From positions 372,001 through 436,000 of the forward strand of contig VANK01000004.1 in NCBI GenBank assembly GCA_008682415.1: 64,000 bases of DNA, written 5' to 3'. The translations under genes were made by a program, and so were the position numbers. Shown here in pieces: positions 36,482-45,507 of this stretch. The notes beneath the pieces are model-generated. The model ran no database searches. It saw nothing but the letters and a program-made list of their open reading frames with translations, and was not told the origin of the DNA. Source of the DNA: Acidobacteria bacterium AB60 (GTDB taxonomy: Bacteria > Acidobacteriota > Terriglobia > Terriglobales > Acidobacteriaceae). How positions within the stretch are numbered: position 1 is the stretch's first letter; every line of letters starts with the position of its first letter.

Positions 36482-36889
36482 GCCGCGTTCACCCGCTCAG
36501 GGCCGCCCGCGCATCCCGCCGGCGGCCCTTCGTCTTTCCCCCCACGGCGCCGCTCTCCCGGCCCTCAATCCCTTCCAGCGCATCAAAAATCTACACATTT
36601 TCATAGCGCGCCGCAAAAACTCTAATAAATTGTGTAATCCCACCTTCGCGGAATTCGTCACGCAATCATTCTCATCGCTTCTTAATCTTTTGCTTTCAGC
36701 AAATCCCCGCCCCGTCCAGGTTTGGCGATGCAATTGCATCCTCTCCTGCCATCTTCTCAGGCCTGTACCGCGTATCCCCATTCGTTGCTACCCGGTTTAG
36801 GCCCCCCAATACCCGGTCTCATCACAAGTTCTTCCGTATCCGCTGCACTAACGGCTTACCCACCACCTTCTGGAGGATTCGGTAACACC
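36482..36889. other. 408-base gap: terminator, AT-rich segment and receptor leader
   Basis: It begins with the terminator at 36499-36535. The segment 36590-36700 is much more AT-rich than its surroundings and is probably the promoter region of the receptor gene. AGGAGG-like TGGAGGA at 36871 precedes ATG 36890. No RNA gene is seen. Confidence 0.5.
36499..36535 (+). terminator. Intrinsic terminator after the LuxR gene
   Basis: Stem AGGGCCGCC (36499-36507) and GGCGGCCCT (36521-36529) with a 13-base loop, then TCGTCTTT. Confidence 0.6.
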
Positions 36890-39800
36890 ATGAAAAGGCG
36901 ATCCTGCATTACCTTGCTGTTCCTGCTGGCGCTGTTCGCCATGCCGCTTCACATGCTTTCCCAGGCCACGGCGACCGGAGCGGTCGCAGGCACCGTCACG
37001 GACCCGTCCCAGGCCGTGATCAGCGGTGCCGAGGTCACCATCACCAGCATGGCGACCGACGAAAAACGCACCACCACCACCAACGCCAGCGGTGGCTTCC
37101 GCTTCGACCTGCTCCCGGCCGGCAACTACAAGCTCAGCATCTCGAGCTCCGGCTTCTCCACCGTCACCCAGAATCTCGAGCTGCTGATCGGCCAGACCGC
37201 CACCTCCAACATCAGCCTGCACCCCGGCACCGCCACCCAGACCGTCGAAGTCGCCGGCGAAAACCCCCTCATCGACACCGCCAAGACCAGCGTCAGCACC
37301 GAGATCACGCCGACCGAAGTCGAGCAGCTGCCCATGATCGGCCGCGACGTGGCTAACCTCGCCTACCTCGCCCCCGGCGTCAAGTTCGCCGACTCCTACG
37401 ATCCCACCAAGGCCCGTTACGCCATCCTCTCCGTCAACGGAGACGGCGGCCGTAACGTGAACGTCACCCTCAATGGCGTGGACAACAAGGACAACACCGT
37501 CGGCGGCCCCGTCATGCAGTTCCCTCTCGAAGCCGTCGAAGAATACAAGATCAGCACCCAGCGCTTCTCCGCTGAGAATGGCCGCTCCGAAGGCGCCGCC
37601 ATCAACGTCATCACCAAGCGCGGCGGCAACGGCTATCACGGCTCGCTCTTCGGCTACTTCCGCGATACCAGCCTGAACACCGATGAGAAGGACGCCGACA
37701 ACCTCGGCGGCTATACCAAGTCGCACCCCTCCTACACCCGCCAGCAGTTCGGTGGCTCCATCGGCGGCCCCTTCAAGCGCGACAAAGCCTTCGGCTTCTT
37801 CGCCCTCGAGCGTGAGCGCGAGCACCAGAACTCCCCGGAAGAGAGCAAGCCCTTCGCGGAACTCACCGCCGCTGCTCCCTTCTTCCCCGGCGACAGTCCC
37901 TGGGCCGCCATTCCCAAGCCGTTCTATGAGTACCGCTACAACGGCCGCGCCGACTACACCTTCACCCCGAAGGAAAGCGCCTACATCAGCTACACCTCGC
38001 AGGCCAACAACAGCCTCAACGACCAGTCCGACGGCACCGGCGACGCCAACAACGGTAACTTCACCGTCAACCACCTCCAGCTCGCCAGCCTCAACATCAA
38101 CTCCATCCTCAACGACACCACCGTCAACACCGCCACCTTCGGCTTCCAGTACTGGAACAACCTCATCGCCAGCAAGATCAGCGCTCCGCTGGTCACCTTC
38201 AACGGCGCCGCCGAGTCTTTCGGAACCAACACCAACGTTCCGCAGCAGTCCTACCAGCGCAAGTGGCAGTTCAAGGACGACTTCTCCAAGACCATCGGCA
38301 AGCACACCCTCAAGGGCGGCGTCGACTATATCTGGAATCCCGTCGAAGGCGGCTTCTTCGAGTTCAGCTCCACCCTCGAAATCGACTTCGCCGACGATCC
38401 CAGCACCATCCTCAGCGACGCCAAGGATTACCCGCAGCAGTTCGCCACCCCCGGCGCCGTCACCGGCATGGCCCAGGCGAATGGCAATCCCTACTTCAAC
38501 GTCGCCACCAAGCAGCTCGGCTTCTACGGCCAGGACGACTGGAAGGTCAACCGCCGCCTCACCCTCAGCCTCGGCCTCCGCTGGGACAAGGACTACAACA
38601 TGATCGGCGGCTCCGACATCAAGAACAGCCGCACCTACCTGGAACTGGTCGCCCTCAACAATCCCTGGTCCAACCCCTTCATCCGCAAGATCGCCAAAGA
38701 CGACAACTTGGACTTCAGCCCGCGCGTTGGCTTTACCTATGACCTGACCGGGCGCGGCAACCACGTCATTCGCGGCGGCTACGGCATGTACTACGGCAAC
38801 GTCTTCCAGAACATCCCGCTCTTCATGGAGCAGATGTCCAACCCCACCGTCTTCCAGACCGTGCTCAGCCTGTCCAGCCCGACCGACGTCGTCCCCGGGC
38901 CGAACGTCCCGCTCGGCAGCTGGCGCTATGGCATCGACCCCATGCCCACCATTCCTCCGCCTTCAACCGAGCTCGCCGATGGCAGCGTGGGCCGTCTCAT
39001 GGATCCCAACTACCGCAATCCCATCACCGAGGAATGGAACGGCGGATACTCTTGGGCTATCAACTCCAACGTCGCCGTGGAAGCCGAATACACCCATGTG
39101 CTCGGGATCCACGAAAACAAGACCATCAACATCGATCAGAAAATCGTCCAGAACGGCAAACTCGTGCGTCCTCTCGATGCCGCGTTCGCCGCATCCAGCC
39201 CCCACCAGCCGCAGTTAGCAAGCGTCCGCAACGAAGAAGCGATTGGCCGCGAACGCTACGACGGCGTCTTCTTCGTGTTCAAGGACCACCTGGCCAAGCG
39301 GCTCCAGCTCGACGCCAACTATGCCCTCTCCTGGGCCAACGGCTACGACACTGGCGGGGGCTCCTTCCGCAACTACGCTCGCAACGGCTACGCGCCCCTC
39401 GCTCCCGAAGAGTGGGGTCCCTCGCCCAACGACGAGCGCCATCACGTAACGGTGGCCAGCCTCGTCAACCTGCCCAAGGGCTTTGAGCTCGCGCCAATCC
39501 TGCAGTACGGCTCGGCTCGTCCCTGGCAGCCCACCGCTCCCAGCAATACCCTCAACACCGGCGGCGGTACCGCGAATGGAGTTGTGGTGCCCATCTCCGA
39601 TCCCAAGAACTGGTTCGCCTACGCCGGCCAAAACGGGGCAGCCCAGGCCTGCTATTACGGCATCGGCCAGTCCAAGTCCTGCACCGTCGCCAAGTACGAT
39701 CCGCTGCGCGGCGACCCCTTCTTCCAGCTCGACATGCGCCTGGCCAAAAACATCACCATGCACGACCGCTACAACGTACAGCTCGTGGCCCAGGCCTTCA

Positions 39801-39958
39801 ACCTCACCAACCGCGCCAACTACGGCAACAACATGAACTCCAGCATCTCCGCCGGCGCGCGCGCCAACTTCGGCCATCCGGCCGGCTTCATCGCTCCCGG
39901 CTCCACCATCATCCCCCGCTCACTCTGGGGCGAACTCGGCGCCCGCTTCACCTTCTAA
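36890..39958 (+). CDS. TonB-dependent-receptor-like outer membrane protein with carboxypeptidase-regulatory domain
   Basis: The 1022-residue protein starts at ATG 36890. A signal peptide (to L-S-Q-A) is followed by a carboxypeptidase-regulatory-like domain (about 30-110: G-A-V-A-G-T-V-T-D-P-S-Q-A-V-I-S-G-A), a plug (V-S-T-E-I-T-P-T-E-V-E-Q-L-P) and a long barrel ending in A-R-F-T-F, the C-terminal Phe typical of outer-membrane barrels. In Acidobacteriota this family is greatly expanded and is thought to import or bind glycans. The substrate is unknown. The gene is monocistronic, ending in a bidirectional terminator. Confidence 0.9.
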   Translation: MKRRSCITLLFLLALFAMPLHMLSQATATGAVAGTVTDPSQAVISGAEVTITSMATDEKRTTTTNASGGFRFDLLPAGNYKLSISSSGFSTVTQNLELLIGQTATSNISLHPGTATQTVEVAGENPLIDTAKTSVSTEITPTEVEQLPMIGRDVANLAYLAPGVKFADSYDPTKARYAILSVNGDGGRNVNVTLNGVDNKDNTVGGPVMQFPLEAVEEYKISTQRFSAENGRSEGAAINVITKRGGNGYHGSLFGYFRDTSLNTDEKDADNLGGYTKSHPSYTRQQFGGSIGGPFKRDKAFGFFALEREREHQNSPEESKPFAELTAAAPFFPGDSPWAAIPKPFYEYRYNGRADYTFTPKESAYISYTSQANNSLNDQSDGTGDANNGNFTVNHLQLASLNINSILNDTTVNTATFGFQYWNNLIASKISAPLVTFNGAAESFGTNTNVPQQSYQRKWQFKDDFSKTIGKHTLKGGVDYIWNPVEGGFFEFSSTLEIDFADDPSTILSDAKDYPQQFATPGAVTGMAQANGNPYFNVATKQLGFYGQDDWKVNRRLTLSLGLRWDKDYNMIGGSDIKNSRTYLELVALNNPWSNPFIRKIAKDDNLDFSPRVGFTYDLTGRGNHVIRGGYGMYYGNVFQNIPLFMEQMSNPTVFQTVLSLSSPTDVVPGPNVPLGSWRYGIDPMPTIPPPSTELADGSVGRLMDPNYRNPITEEWNGGYSWAINSNVAVEAEYTHVLGIHENKTINIDQKIVQNGKLVRPLDAAFAASSPHQPQLASVRNEEAIGRERYDGVFFVFKDHLAKRLQLDANYALSWANGYDTGGGSFRNYARNGYAPLAPEEWGPSPNDERHHVTVASLVNLPKGFELAPILQYGSARPWQPTAPSNTLNTGGGTANGVVVPISDPKNWFAYAGQNGAAQACYYGIGQSKSCTVAKYDPLRGDPFFQLDMRLAKNITMHDRYNVQLVAQAFNLTNRANYGNNMNSSISAGARANFGHPAGFIAPGSTIIPRSLWGELGARFTF

Positions 39959-40031
39959 CCTTGGTTCCGCAGGGACAGGCCCCACGCCTGTCCCTGGTTA
40001 CGAAACTCGCAACGAAACTCCCGCAACCAAC

Positions 40032-40073
40032 AAAAAGCCCGGACAGCCTTGGCCGTCCGGGCCTTTCCTTTTG
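40032..40073. terminator. Bidirectional intrinsic terminator
   Basis: Stem GCCCGGAC (40037-40044) and GTCCGGGC (40055-40062) with CAAAAA on the left and CTTTCCTTTT on the right. It ends both the barrel gene (plus) and the phospholipase gene (minus). Confidence 0.85.
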
Positions 40074-40086
40074 TAGTACAACCCAA

Positions 40087-42183
40087 CTACACCGCGATCG
40101 CCGGATCCGTAAAGCTCTCCTCCCCGGTCTCCACGTGCCCCGCCACCTGGTACCGCAGACCCGCGTCCTCCGCCACCTCGATGGTGAAGTCGTACCACCC
40201 GTGCGTGCCGTTCAAGCTGAACGTGTGCGCGCCGCTCGCCCCCGCGCCCACCGCGCTCGACAGCACCTCGCCCGTGTACCCGTTCTTCAGCTGGATCGTC
40301 ACCGGACCCGCACTGCGGTTCGTCCCCGCGAGCGTGATGCTGTTCTCCTCCGCGTTCTCCGTCACCCGCACATCCAGGTTCGCGCTTCCCTTCCCCACGC
40401 TCCCCTTGAACCCGCGGAAGAATCCGTTCGGCCCATACACCGAGAGATCGTAGCCGCTGAGATTGTTGGCCGTGATCGCATACGTGTCCGCCACCTCCGC
40501 GCCCGACCCCACCGTGTACGTCCACGGACCCTGGCTGCTGTTCCCCGAACGCACCTGGTACACCGCCGTCTTCCCCTCGTTGCCGAAGTGGAGCGCGAAC
40601 GTGCCATCGTGGAAGTTCGCCGTCCCGTGCGCGCTCAGGCGGTACGGCACCGGCCGCGCCGGACGCACCCCCGTCTCCTGCGCCGGAAGCGCCTGGTTCG
40701 CCGGAGGCGCCAGAACATACGTCCCCGCCGGGCTCTGGTCTGGCGGAACATACGCCGCCGTGCTCGGCAGCGCCACAACCTTCGCGTTCGGATTCCTGAA
40801 GTTGAACGCCGACGTCAGATCGCCCGCCACCGCCCTTCTCCACGGCGTGATGTTGCTCTCCACCAGCCCCGGATTGCTGCCCGCATACCGCGCCTCGATA
40901 AACCGGATCAGCGACGTGTGATCGAACACCTCCGAGCTCACATAGCCGCCCTTCGACCACGGCGAGATCACCACCATCGGCACCCGCACGCCCAGCCCGA
41001 TCGGCCCGTCCATAAACGACGACAGCCCCGCCATCAGCTCATTCGTCGTCGGCACCGTCGAGATGCCCTGCGCCCGATTGGCCGGCGGCGTCGGCGGCAC
41101 CTTGTGATCGAACAGCCCGTCGTTCTCGTCATACGTCAGGAAGAACGCCGTCTTCGCCCACACCTTCGGATTCGCCGTCAGCGCATCCAGGAACTGCGCG
41201 ATATACCACGCCCCGTAGTTCGCCGGCCAGTTGGGATGCTCGCAATAAACCTCCGGCGCCACAATCCACGAAACCTGCGGCAGCTTGTTCGCCAGCACAT
41301 CCGCGCGGAACTGATCCACCAGGTGCGCCGCCACCTGCGGGTTCGTCCCCGTCAGCGCGTTGATATCCGTGCCCGTCAGCGCTCCCTCAAACAGCGGAGT
41401 GCCCGGCGTCGCGTTCTGATACTGGTGGAAATACAGCAGCGAGTTGTCGCCGTAGTTCCCGATGTACGGCGGCCCCCAGCCCCAGTACTGCGCCGCGTTC
41501 AATCCCAGCCCCTGGTCCTGGTAGATCTTCCAGCTGATCCCCGCCTTCACCAGCCGCTCCGGATACGTCGACCAGCCATAGCCCGCCTCGGCGTTGTCCA
41601 GCACCGGCCCGCCGCCGCTTCCATCGTTGCCCACCCACCCCGTCCACATGTGGTACCGGTTCGGATCCGTCGGCCCCAGCAGCGAGCAGTGATAGTCGTC
41701 GCACACCGTGAACGCATCCGCCAGCGCGTAGTGGAACGGAATATCCTGCCGCGTCAGGTGTGTCATCGAGATCGAGCTCTTCTGCTCCACCCACCCGTCG
41801 TACACGCCGTTGTTCCACGCCACGTGCGTCTTGTTCCAGCCGTGATCGGTGTCTTCAATAAACGCCAGCCCCAGGTTCGCAACATCCGGCCGGAACGGCA
41901 GCACATACCTGCCCTTCCCGTCCGGCTGGTACCACACCGGATCGCCGTTGGGCAGCTTCGCCACCCGCGGATCGCCAAAGCCGCGCACCCCGCGCAGCGA
42001 GCCAAAGTAATGGTCAAATGACCGGTTCTCCTGCATCAGGATCACGATGTGCTCCACATCCTCAATGGAGCGCGTCCTGTCATTTGCCTCGATTTCAAGC
42101 GCGCGAGCAATGCTCGCAGGAAACGATGCGGTTACCGCCCCTGCGCTGAGCATCTGCAGGAACGTACGGCGATTGGTTGTCAC
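40087..42183 (-). CDS. plcC: Phosphocholine-specific phospholipase C/acid phosphatase-type hydrolase
   Basis: The 698-residue protein has a Tat-type signal (N-R-R-T-F-L-Q-M-L). The AP-superfamily/PLC signatures are present: I-V-I-L-M-Q-E-N-R-S-F-D-H-Y-F-G, D-D-Y-H-C-S-L-L-G-P-T-D-P-N-R, F-F-L-T-Y-D-E-N-D-G-L-F-D-H and V-R-V-P-M-V-V-I-S-P-W. Two C-terminal DUF756-like beta-domains (about 500-690) complete it. It cleaves the phosphodiester of phosphatidylcholine-like lipids after Tat export. An AAGGAGGT site at 42193-42200 abuts ATG 42192; GTG 42183 at normal spacing is preferred as start. Length fits the family. Confidence 0.88.
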   Translation of the reverse strand: MTTNRRTFLQMLSAGAVTASFPASIARALEIEANDRTRSIEDVEHIVILMQENRSFDHYFGSLRGVRGFGDPRVAKLPNGDPVWYQPDGKGRYVLPFRPDVANLGLAFIEDTDHGWNKTHVAWNNGVYDGWVEQKSSISMTHLTRQDIPFHYALADAFTVCDDYHCSLLGPTDPNRYHMWTGWVGNDGSGGGPVLDNAEAGYGWSTYPERLVKAGISWKIYQDQGLGLNAAQYWGWGPPYIGNYGDNSLLYFHQYQNATPGTPLFEGALTGTDINALTGTNPQVAAHLVDQFRADVLANKLPQVSWIVAPEVYCEHPNWPANYGAWYIAQFLDALTANPKVWAKTAFFLTYDENDGLFDHKVPPTPPANRAQGISTVPTTNELMAGLSSFMDGPIGLGVRVPMVVISPWSKGGYVSSEVFDHTSLIRFIEARYAGSNPGLVESNITPWRRAVAGDLTSAFNFRNPNAKVVALPSTAAYVPPDQSPAGTYVLAPPANQALPAQETGVRPARPVPYRLSAHGTANFHDGTFALHFGNEGKTAVYQVRSGNSSQGPWTYTVGSGAEVADTYAITANNLSGYDLSVYGPNGFFRGFKGSVGKGSANLDVRVTENAEENSITLAGTNRSAGPVTIQLKNGYTGEVLSSAVGAGASGAHTFSLNGTHGWYDFTIEVAEDAGLRYQVAGHVETGEESFTDPAIAV

Positions 42184-42989
42184 GAGGGACATACCTCCTT
42201 GGGGAGACGCAAATCCGCGCCTGACCCCCGACCATAAGCCCCCCATGTTTCGCCTCGATGACCGCCGCGTTGCAATCGTGTGACTCAAACCGCCGCTTCA
42301 CTCCCACCGCACCTCCCTCCACAGAGCTGTCATCCCGCACCCGGAGCACAGCGAAGGGGGAGGGATCCGCAGTTGCTCTTGTTGTTGTTGCCTTTTTCAT
42401 GCTCTGGGGTGCCGCAAGGCGCCATGTACGACTGCTGTTGCTGTTGTCCAATCTCGCGGGCTGCCGTACAGACGTTGTTAGGGCGGGAGGAGATCCATCC
42501 TCCTCCTCGTCCCAACCAACACCCCCCGGACTCCCGTAGGACAGCGCCCACCAACCTCCCCACTAACCTGGACCAACAAGCCAGTTACTATCTCGCCAGC
42601 AATCCCGAGATACATTTCTAAGTCAAACCAATTTCGAACTTAGGCCATCTTAGTACTCCGAGGAGTACCGTCCGACCGTTTCGCGGTATTCCAAACTCCG
42701 TTACAACGGAAACGCAGGTGAAGGGGAGTCCCCTCGCACTGCGATCCATTTCTTGCGCGGCAGACGACTGTCTGCGCCTGCCGCGTCCTGTTGCCGGCAC
42801 TCTTCTTTTCCCCAATCTCCTTCCACCTCTCCCATCGTTCCCGCGCGGTGCTTCCTCCACCTCTGTGGAGGCCGCCTCTGCACGGTTCAACTCGAGCCAC
42901 GTGCACTCAACGGAGTCGCCGCAGACCGACGAATCCACTCCGAACGAATCGAAACCAAAACCTGCATTGAACCCAAGGAGATGGGCCCC
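42184..42989. other. 806-base gap with a solo repeat, dyads and the NHL-gene leader
   Basis: It contains one copy of the repeat described at 45508-46825 (42315-42425), a GGAGGA/TCCTCC dyad near 42490, a GTACTCC/GGAGTAC dyad (42652-42667) and an AGGGGA/TCCCCT dyad near 42723. The long leader of the NHL gene is unusual. No gene or known riboswitch is recognised. Confidence 0.55.
42315..42425 (+). repeat. Solo copy of the two-flavour intergenic repeat (type B)
   Basis: It shares the core CTGTCATCCCGCACC, GAGCACAGCGAAGGGG and the tail GTTGCTCTTGTTGTTG with the type B units of the array 3 kb downstream. The right boundary GCCGCAAGGCGCCAT is the same as at the array's last unit. Confidence 0.85.
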
Positions 42990-45371
42990 GTGAATCAATT
43001 CAACGGATCGGAGATCGTGTGTAACGGCAGCGCTACATGCAGGCAGTCCAACCAAAGCAAGCTATCCAAAGCGAACCCCTTGCAATTCGCCCGGCAAATA
43101 AGCGCAACGCGCGTCCTTCTCGCCGCGGCCGCGTTCCTCGCCTTCTTCCCCGCAGCGCGCGTCGCCGCACAGGTAGTTCTGCCCTATCCCGGCAACATCA
43201 GCACACTCGCCGGACAAGGGGAAAAAGCAGGCTACTCCGGAGACGGCGGCCTCGCCCTCAAAGCCAACTTGTATTACCCCTGGGCGGCGGTAGTCGACGC
43301 CAGCGGCAACATCTACATCGCCGACAGTAACAATCACCGCATCCGCAAGATCACCGCCTCCACCGGAAACATCTCCACCGTCGCCGGCAACGGCACTGCC
43401 GGGTTCAGCGGTGACGGCGGCCCCGCCACCAGCGCCGAGCTCAACTCGCCCGAAGGGGTCGCGCGCGACTCCGCCGGCAACATCTATATCTCCGACTTCC
43501 AGAACAACCGCGTCCGCATGGTCTGCGCCAGCACCACCAGTCCCATCCACGGAGTCGCCTGCCCCGCCGCCGGCGACATCGTCACCATCGCCGGCAACAC
43601 CAGCACCTGCAGCTACTCCGGCAACGGCGGCGCCTCCACCAGCGCAGGCGTCTGTACACCCCGGGGTATCGCTCTTGACGCCTCCGGCAATCTCTACTTC
43701 GCCGAGTTCAATAACTACGTCGTGCGCAAAGTCACCGCCTCCACCGGCATCATCTCCCTCTACGCCGGTAATCACACCCAGGGCGGCTCCGGCAATGGCG
43801 GACCCGCGGTCAACGCGCAACTAAGCGGGCCCAACGGCATCGCCATTGACTCCGCGGGGAACCTCTACATCGCCGACAACGATGTCTACAGCTACGACAA
43901 CACCGTGCGCAAAGTCACCGCCTCCACCGGCGTCATCTCCGTCGCGGCGGGGATTCCCGGCACCTATCCCAACAGCAGCTGCCAGGGCGGCGCCGCCACC
44001 AGCGTGGCCCTCAACTCCCCCGAAGGCGTCGCCGTCGATGCCTCCGGAAACCTCTACATCGCCGACTACGGCAACAGCTGCATCCTTGAAGTCACCGCCT
44101 CCACCGGCAACATGGCGAAGCTCGCCGGACCCGGCCCGCAAGGCGGCGGATACTCCGGAGATGGTGGTCCCGCCACCAACGCCGGGCTGGAATCTCCCGC
44201 CGACGTCGCCCTCGACAGCTCCGGCAATCTCTACATCGCCGACGCCTTCAACGACGTCATCCGCGCCGTGGCTCCCGTCAAGACCGCGGTCGTCGTCGCC
44301 ACCATGACCCTCGGCTCCGCCGGCAACTCCAGCGCGGGCACTGCTCCGCAAAGAAAGAACCTCGCCCAGTGCTACACCGGATGCTCCGGCGGCAAGCCCA
44401 CCGGCGGCACCTCCACCGCCTACTGCACCACCGCCATCCAGAGCGCCGCCGAAGCCGCCGGCTGCTCCGCCTACGGTCCCGTCCCCACGCTCTCCGTCAC
44501 CAACCCCAGCGGCCCCAACGGAAGCATCATCGAAGATGGCAACGGCGCGGGCGGCAGCGATACTCCCTCGGCGATGACCGCTTCGTACGGCACCAACGCC
44601 GACGACGTCTTCTGCACCTCCGATCCCTACCGCAGCCTCGCCTCGGGATACGCCGGCCTCACCCTTCCCGGCTGCGTCGCCAACTCCACCTCCACCTTCT
44701 CGCAAACCACCAGCGGCACCAGCACCGATACGCTCTTCCCCGCCACGTGGGTCGTCTCCGGCAGCTCGCATAACGCCGACACGGCTGACCACTATGTGCG
44801 CGAATCGTGGTGGTCGATTCCCTGCTCCACCTACAACTACATCATGCACGTGGAGTACGACACCAACTACAGCGCCAGCAACGGCCAATACTACGGCTGG
44901 GGCATTCACTGGTCCAAGGATGCCAAGCTCGCCAACGGCACCACCGGCCAGATGTTCCAGTACGATCCCCAGGGCTACCCCACCTGGCGCACCCTGCAGT
45001 TCAACCCAGTCAATGGCGGCAGCCCCGTCACCACCTTCCCCGTCGCCTGCGGACAGGTCATCCACACCCGCATCTTCATGCACCGCGGATCCATCACGGC
45101 CTGCACCAACACCAGCGCCAACAACTGCTACTTCTACGACCAGATGTACGTGCAGAACTGCGGAGGCTCCGCCAGCACCTGCGCCAGCTCCCCCGCCGGC
45201 ACGCTCTACAACCTCGTCGACGCCGTCACCGGAGCCATTCCCGGCGGCATCCCTCTCGACAAAAACTGGACTGCGTACGAACCGGATCTCCAGGTCCAGA
45301 TCGACACCCAGACCGCCGGAACCGCCTCCGTCAGCTTCGATTCCGACACGCTCGTGATCTTCCACTTCTAA
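42990..45371 (+). CDS. Secreted NHL-repeat protein with an uncharacterised C-terminal domain
   Basis: The 793-residue protein starts at GTG 42990, nine bases after AAGGAG; ATG 42981 touches that site and is less likely. After a signal peptide (to V-A-A-Q), five or six NHL units occupy residues 45-420, each with G-N-I-S-T-V-A-G-like, D-G-G-P-A-T and N-I-Y-I-A-D motifs. The last 300 residues (from S-V-T-N-P-S-G) are a Cys- and Trp-containing beta-rich domain I do not recognise. NHL propellers bind protein, RNA or glycans. Secretion and function beyond that are unknown. Confidence 0.8.
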   Translation: MNQFNGSEIVCNGSATCRQSNQSKLSKANPLQFARQISATRVLLAAAAFLAFFPAARVAAQVVLPYPGNISTLAGQGEKAGYSGDGGLALKANLYYPWAAVVDASGNIYIADSNNHRIRKITASTGNISTVAGNGTAGFSGDGGPATSAELNSPEGVARDSAGNIYISDFQNNRVRMVCASTTSPIHGVACPAAGDIVTIAGNTSTCSYSGNGGASTSAGVCTPRGIALDASGNLYFAEFNNYVVRKVTASTGIISLYAGNHTQGGSGNGGPAVNAQLSGPNGIAIDSAGNLYIADNDVYSYDNTVRKVTASTGVISVAAGIPGTYPNSSCQGGAATSVALNSPEGVAVDASGNLYIADYGNSCILEVTASTGNMAKLAGPGPQGGGYSGDGGPATNAGLESPADVALDSSGNLYIADAFNDVIRAVAPVKTAVVVATMTLGSAGNSSAGTAPQRKNLAQCYTGCSGGKPTGGTSTAYCTTAIQSAAEAAGCSAYGPVPTLSVTNPSGPNGSIIEDGNGAGGSDTPSAMTASYGTNADDVFCTSDPYRSLASGYAGLTLPGCVANSTSTFSQTTSGTSTDTLFPATWVVSGSSHNADTADHYVRESWWSIPCSTYNYIMHVEYDTNYSASNGQYYGWGIHWSKDAKLANGTTGQMFQYDPQGYPTWRTLQFNPVNGGSPVTTFPVACGQVIHTRIFMHRGSITACTNTSANNCYFYDQMYVQNCGGSASTCASSPAGTLYNLVDAVTGAIPGGIPLDKNWTAYEPDLQVQIDTQTAGTASVSFDSDTLVIFHF

Positions 45372-45414
45372 CCAACACGGCGAATCTGCAAACCCGCAGA
45401 GCCCCATCACCCTC

Positions 45415-45455
45415 GAGACCCCGGAAGCCCAAGCATCGCTTCCGGGGTTCTCTCT
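45415..45455 (+). terminator. Intrinsic terminator of the NHL gene
   Basis: Stem ACCCCGGAAGC (45418-45428) and GCTTCCGGGGT (45438-45448), 11 bp with a 9-base loop, then TCTCTCTCC. Confidence 0.75.
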
Positions 45456-45507
45456 CCCCCACGCGCCAACTTCCTGAGGAACGCAGTTCCGAAGGTCTGC
45501 GCTGAAA

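Noticed and set aside
42640..42760. c-di-GMP (GEMM) riboswitch
   Set aside because: A segment with ACGCAGGTGAAG recalls parts of the motif, but the conserved stems and tetraloop receptor are absent.
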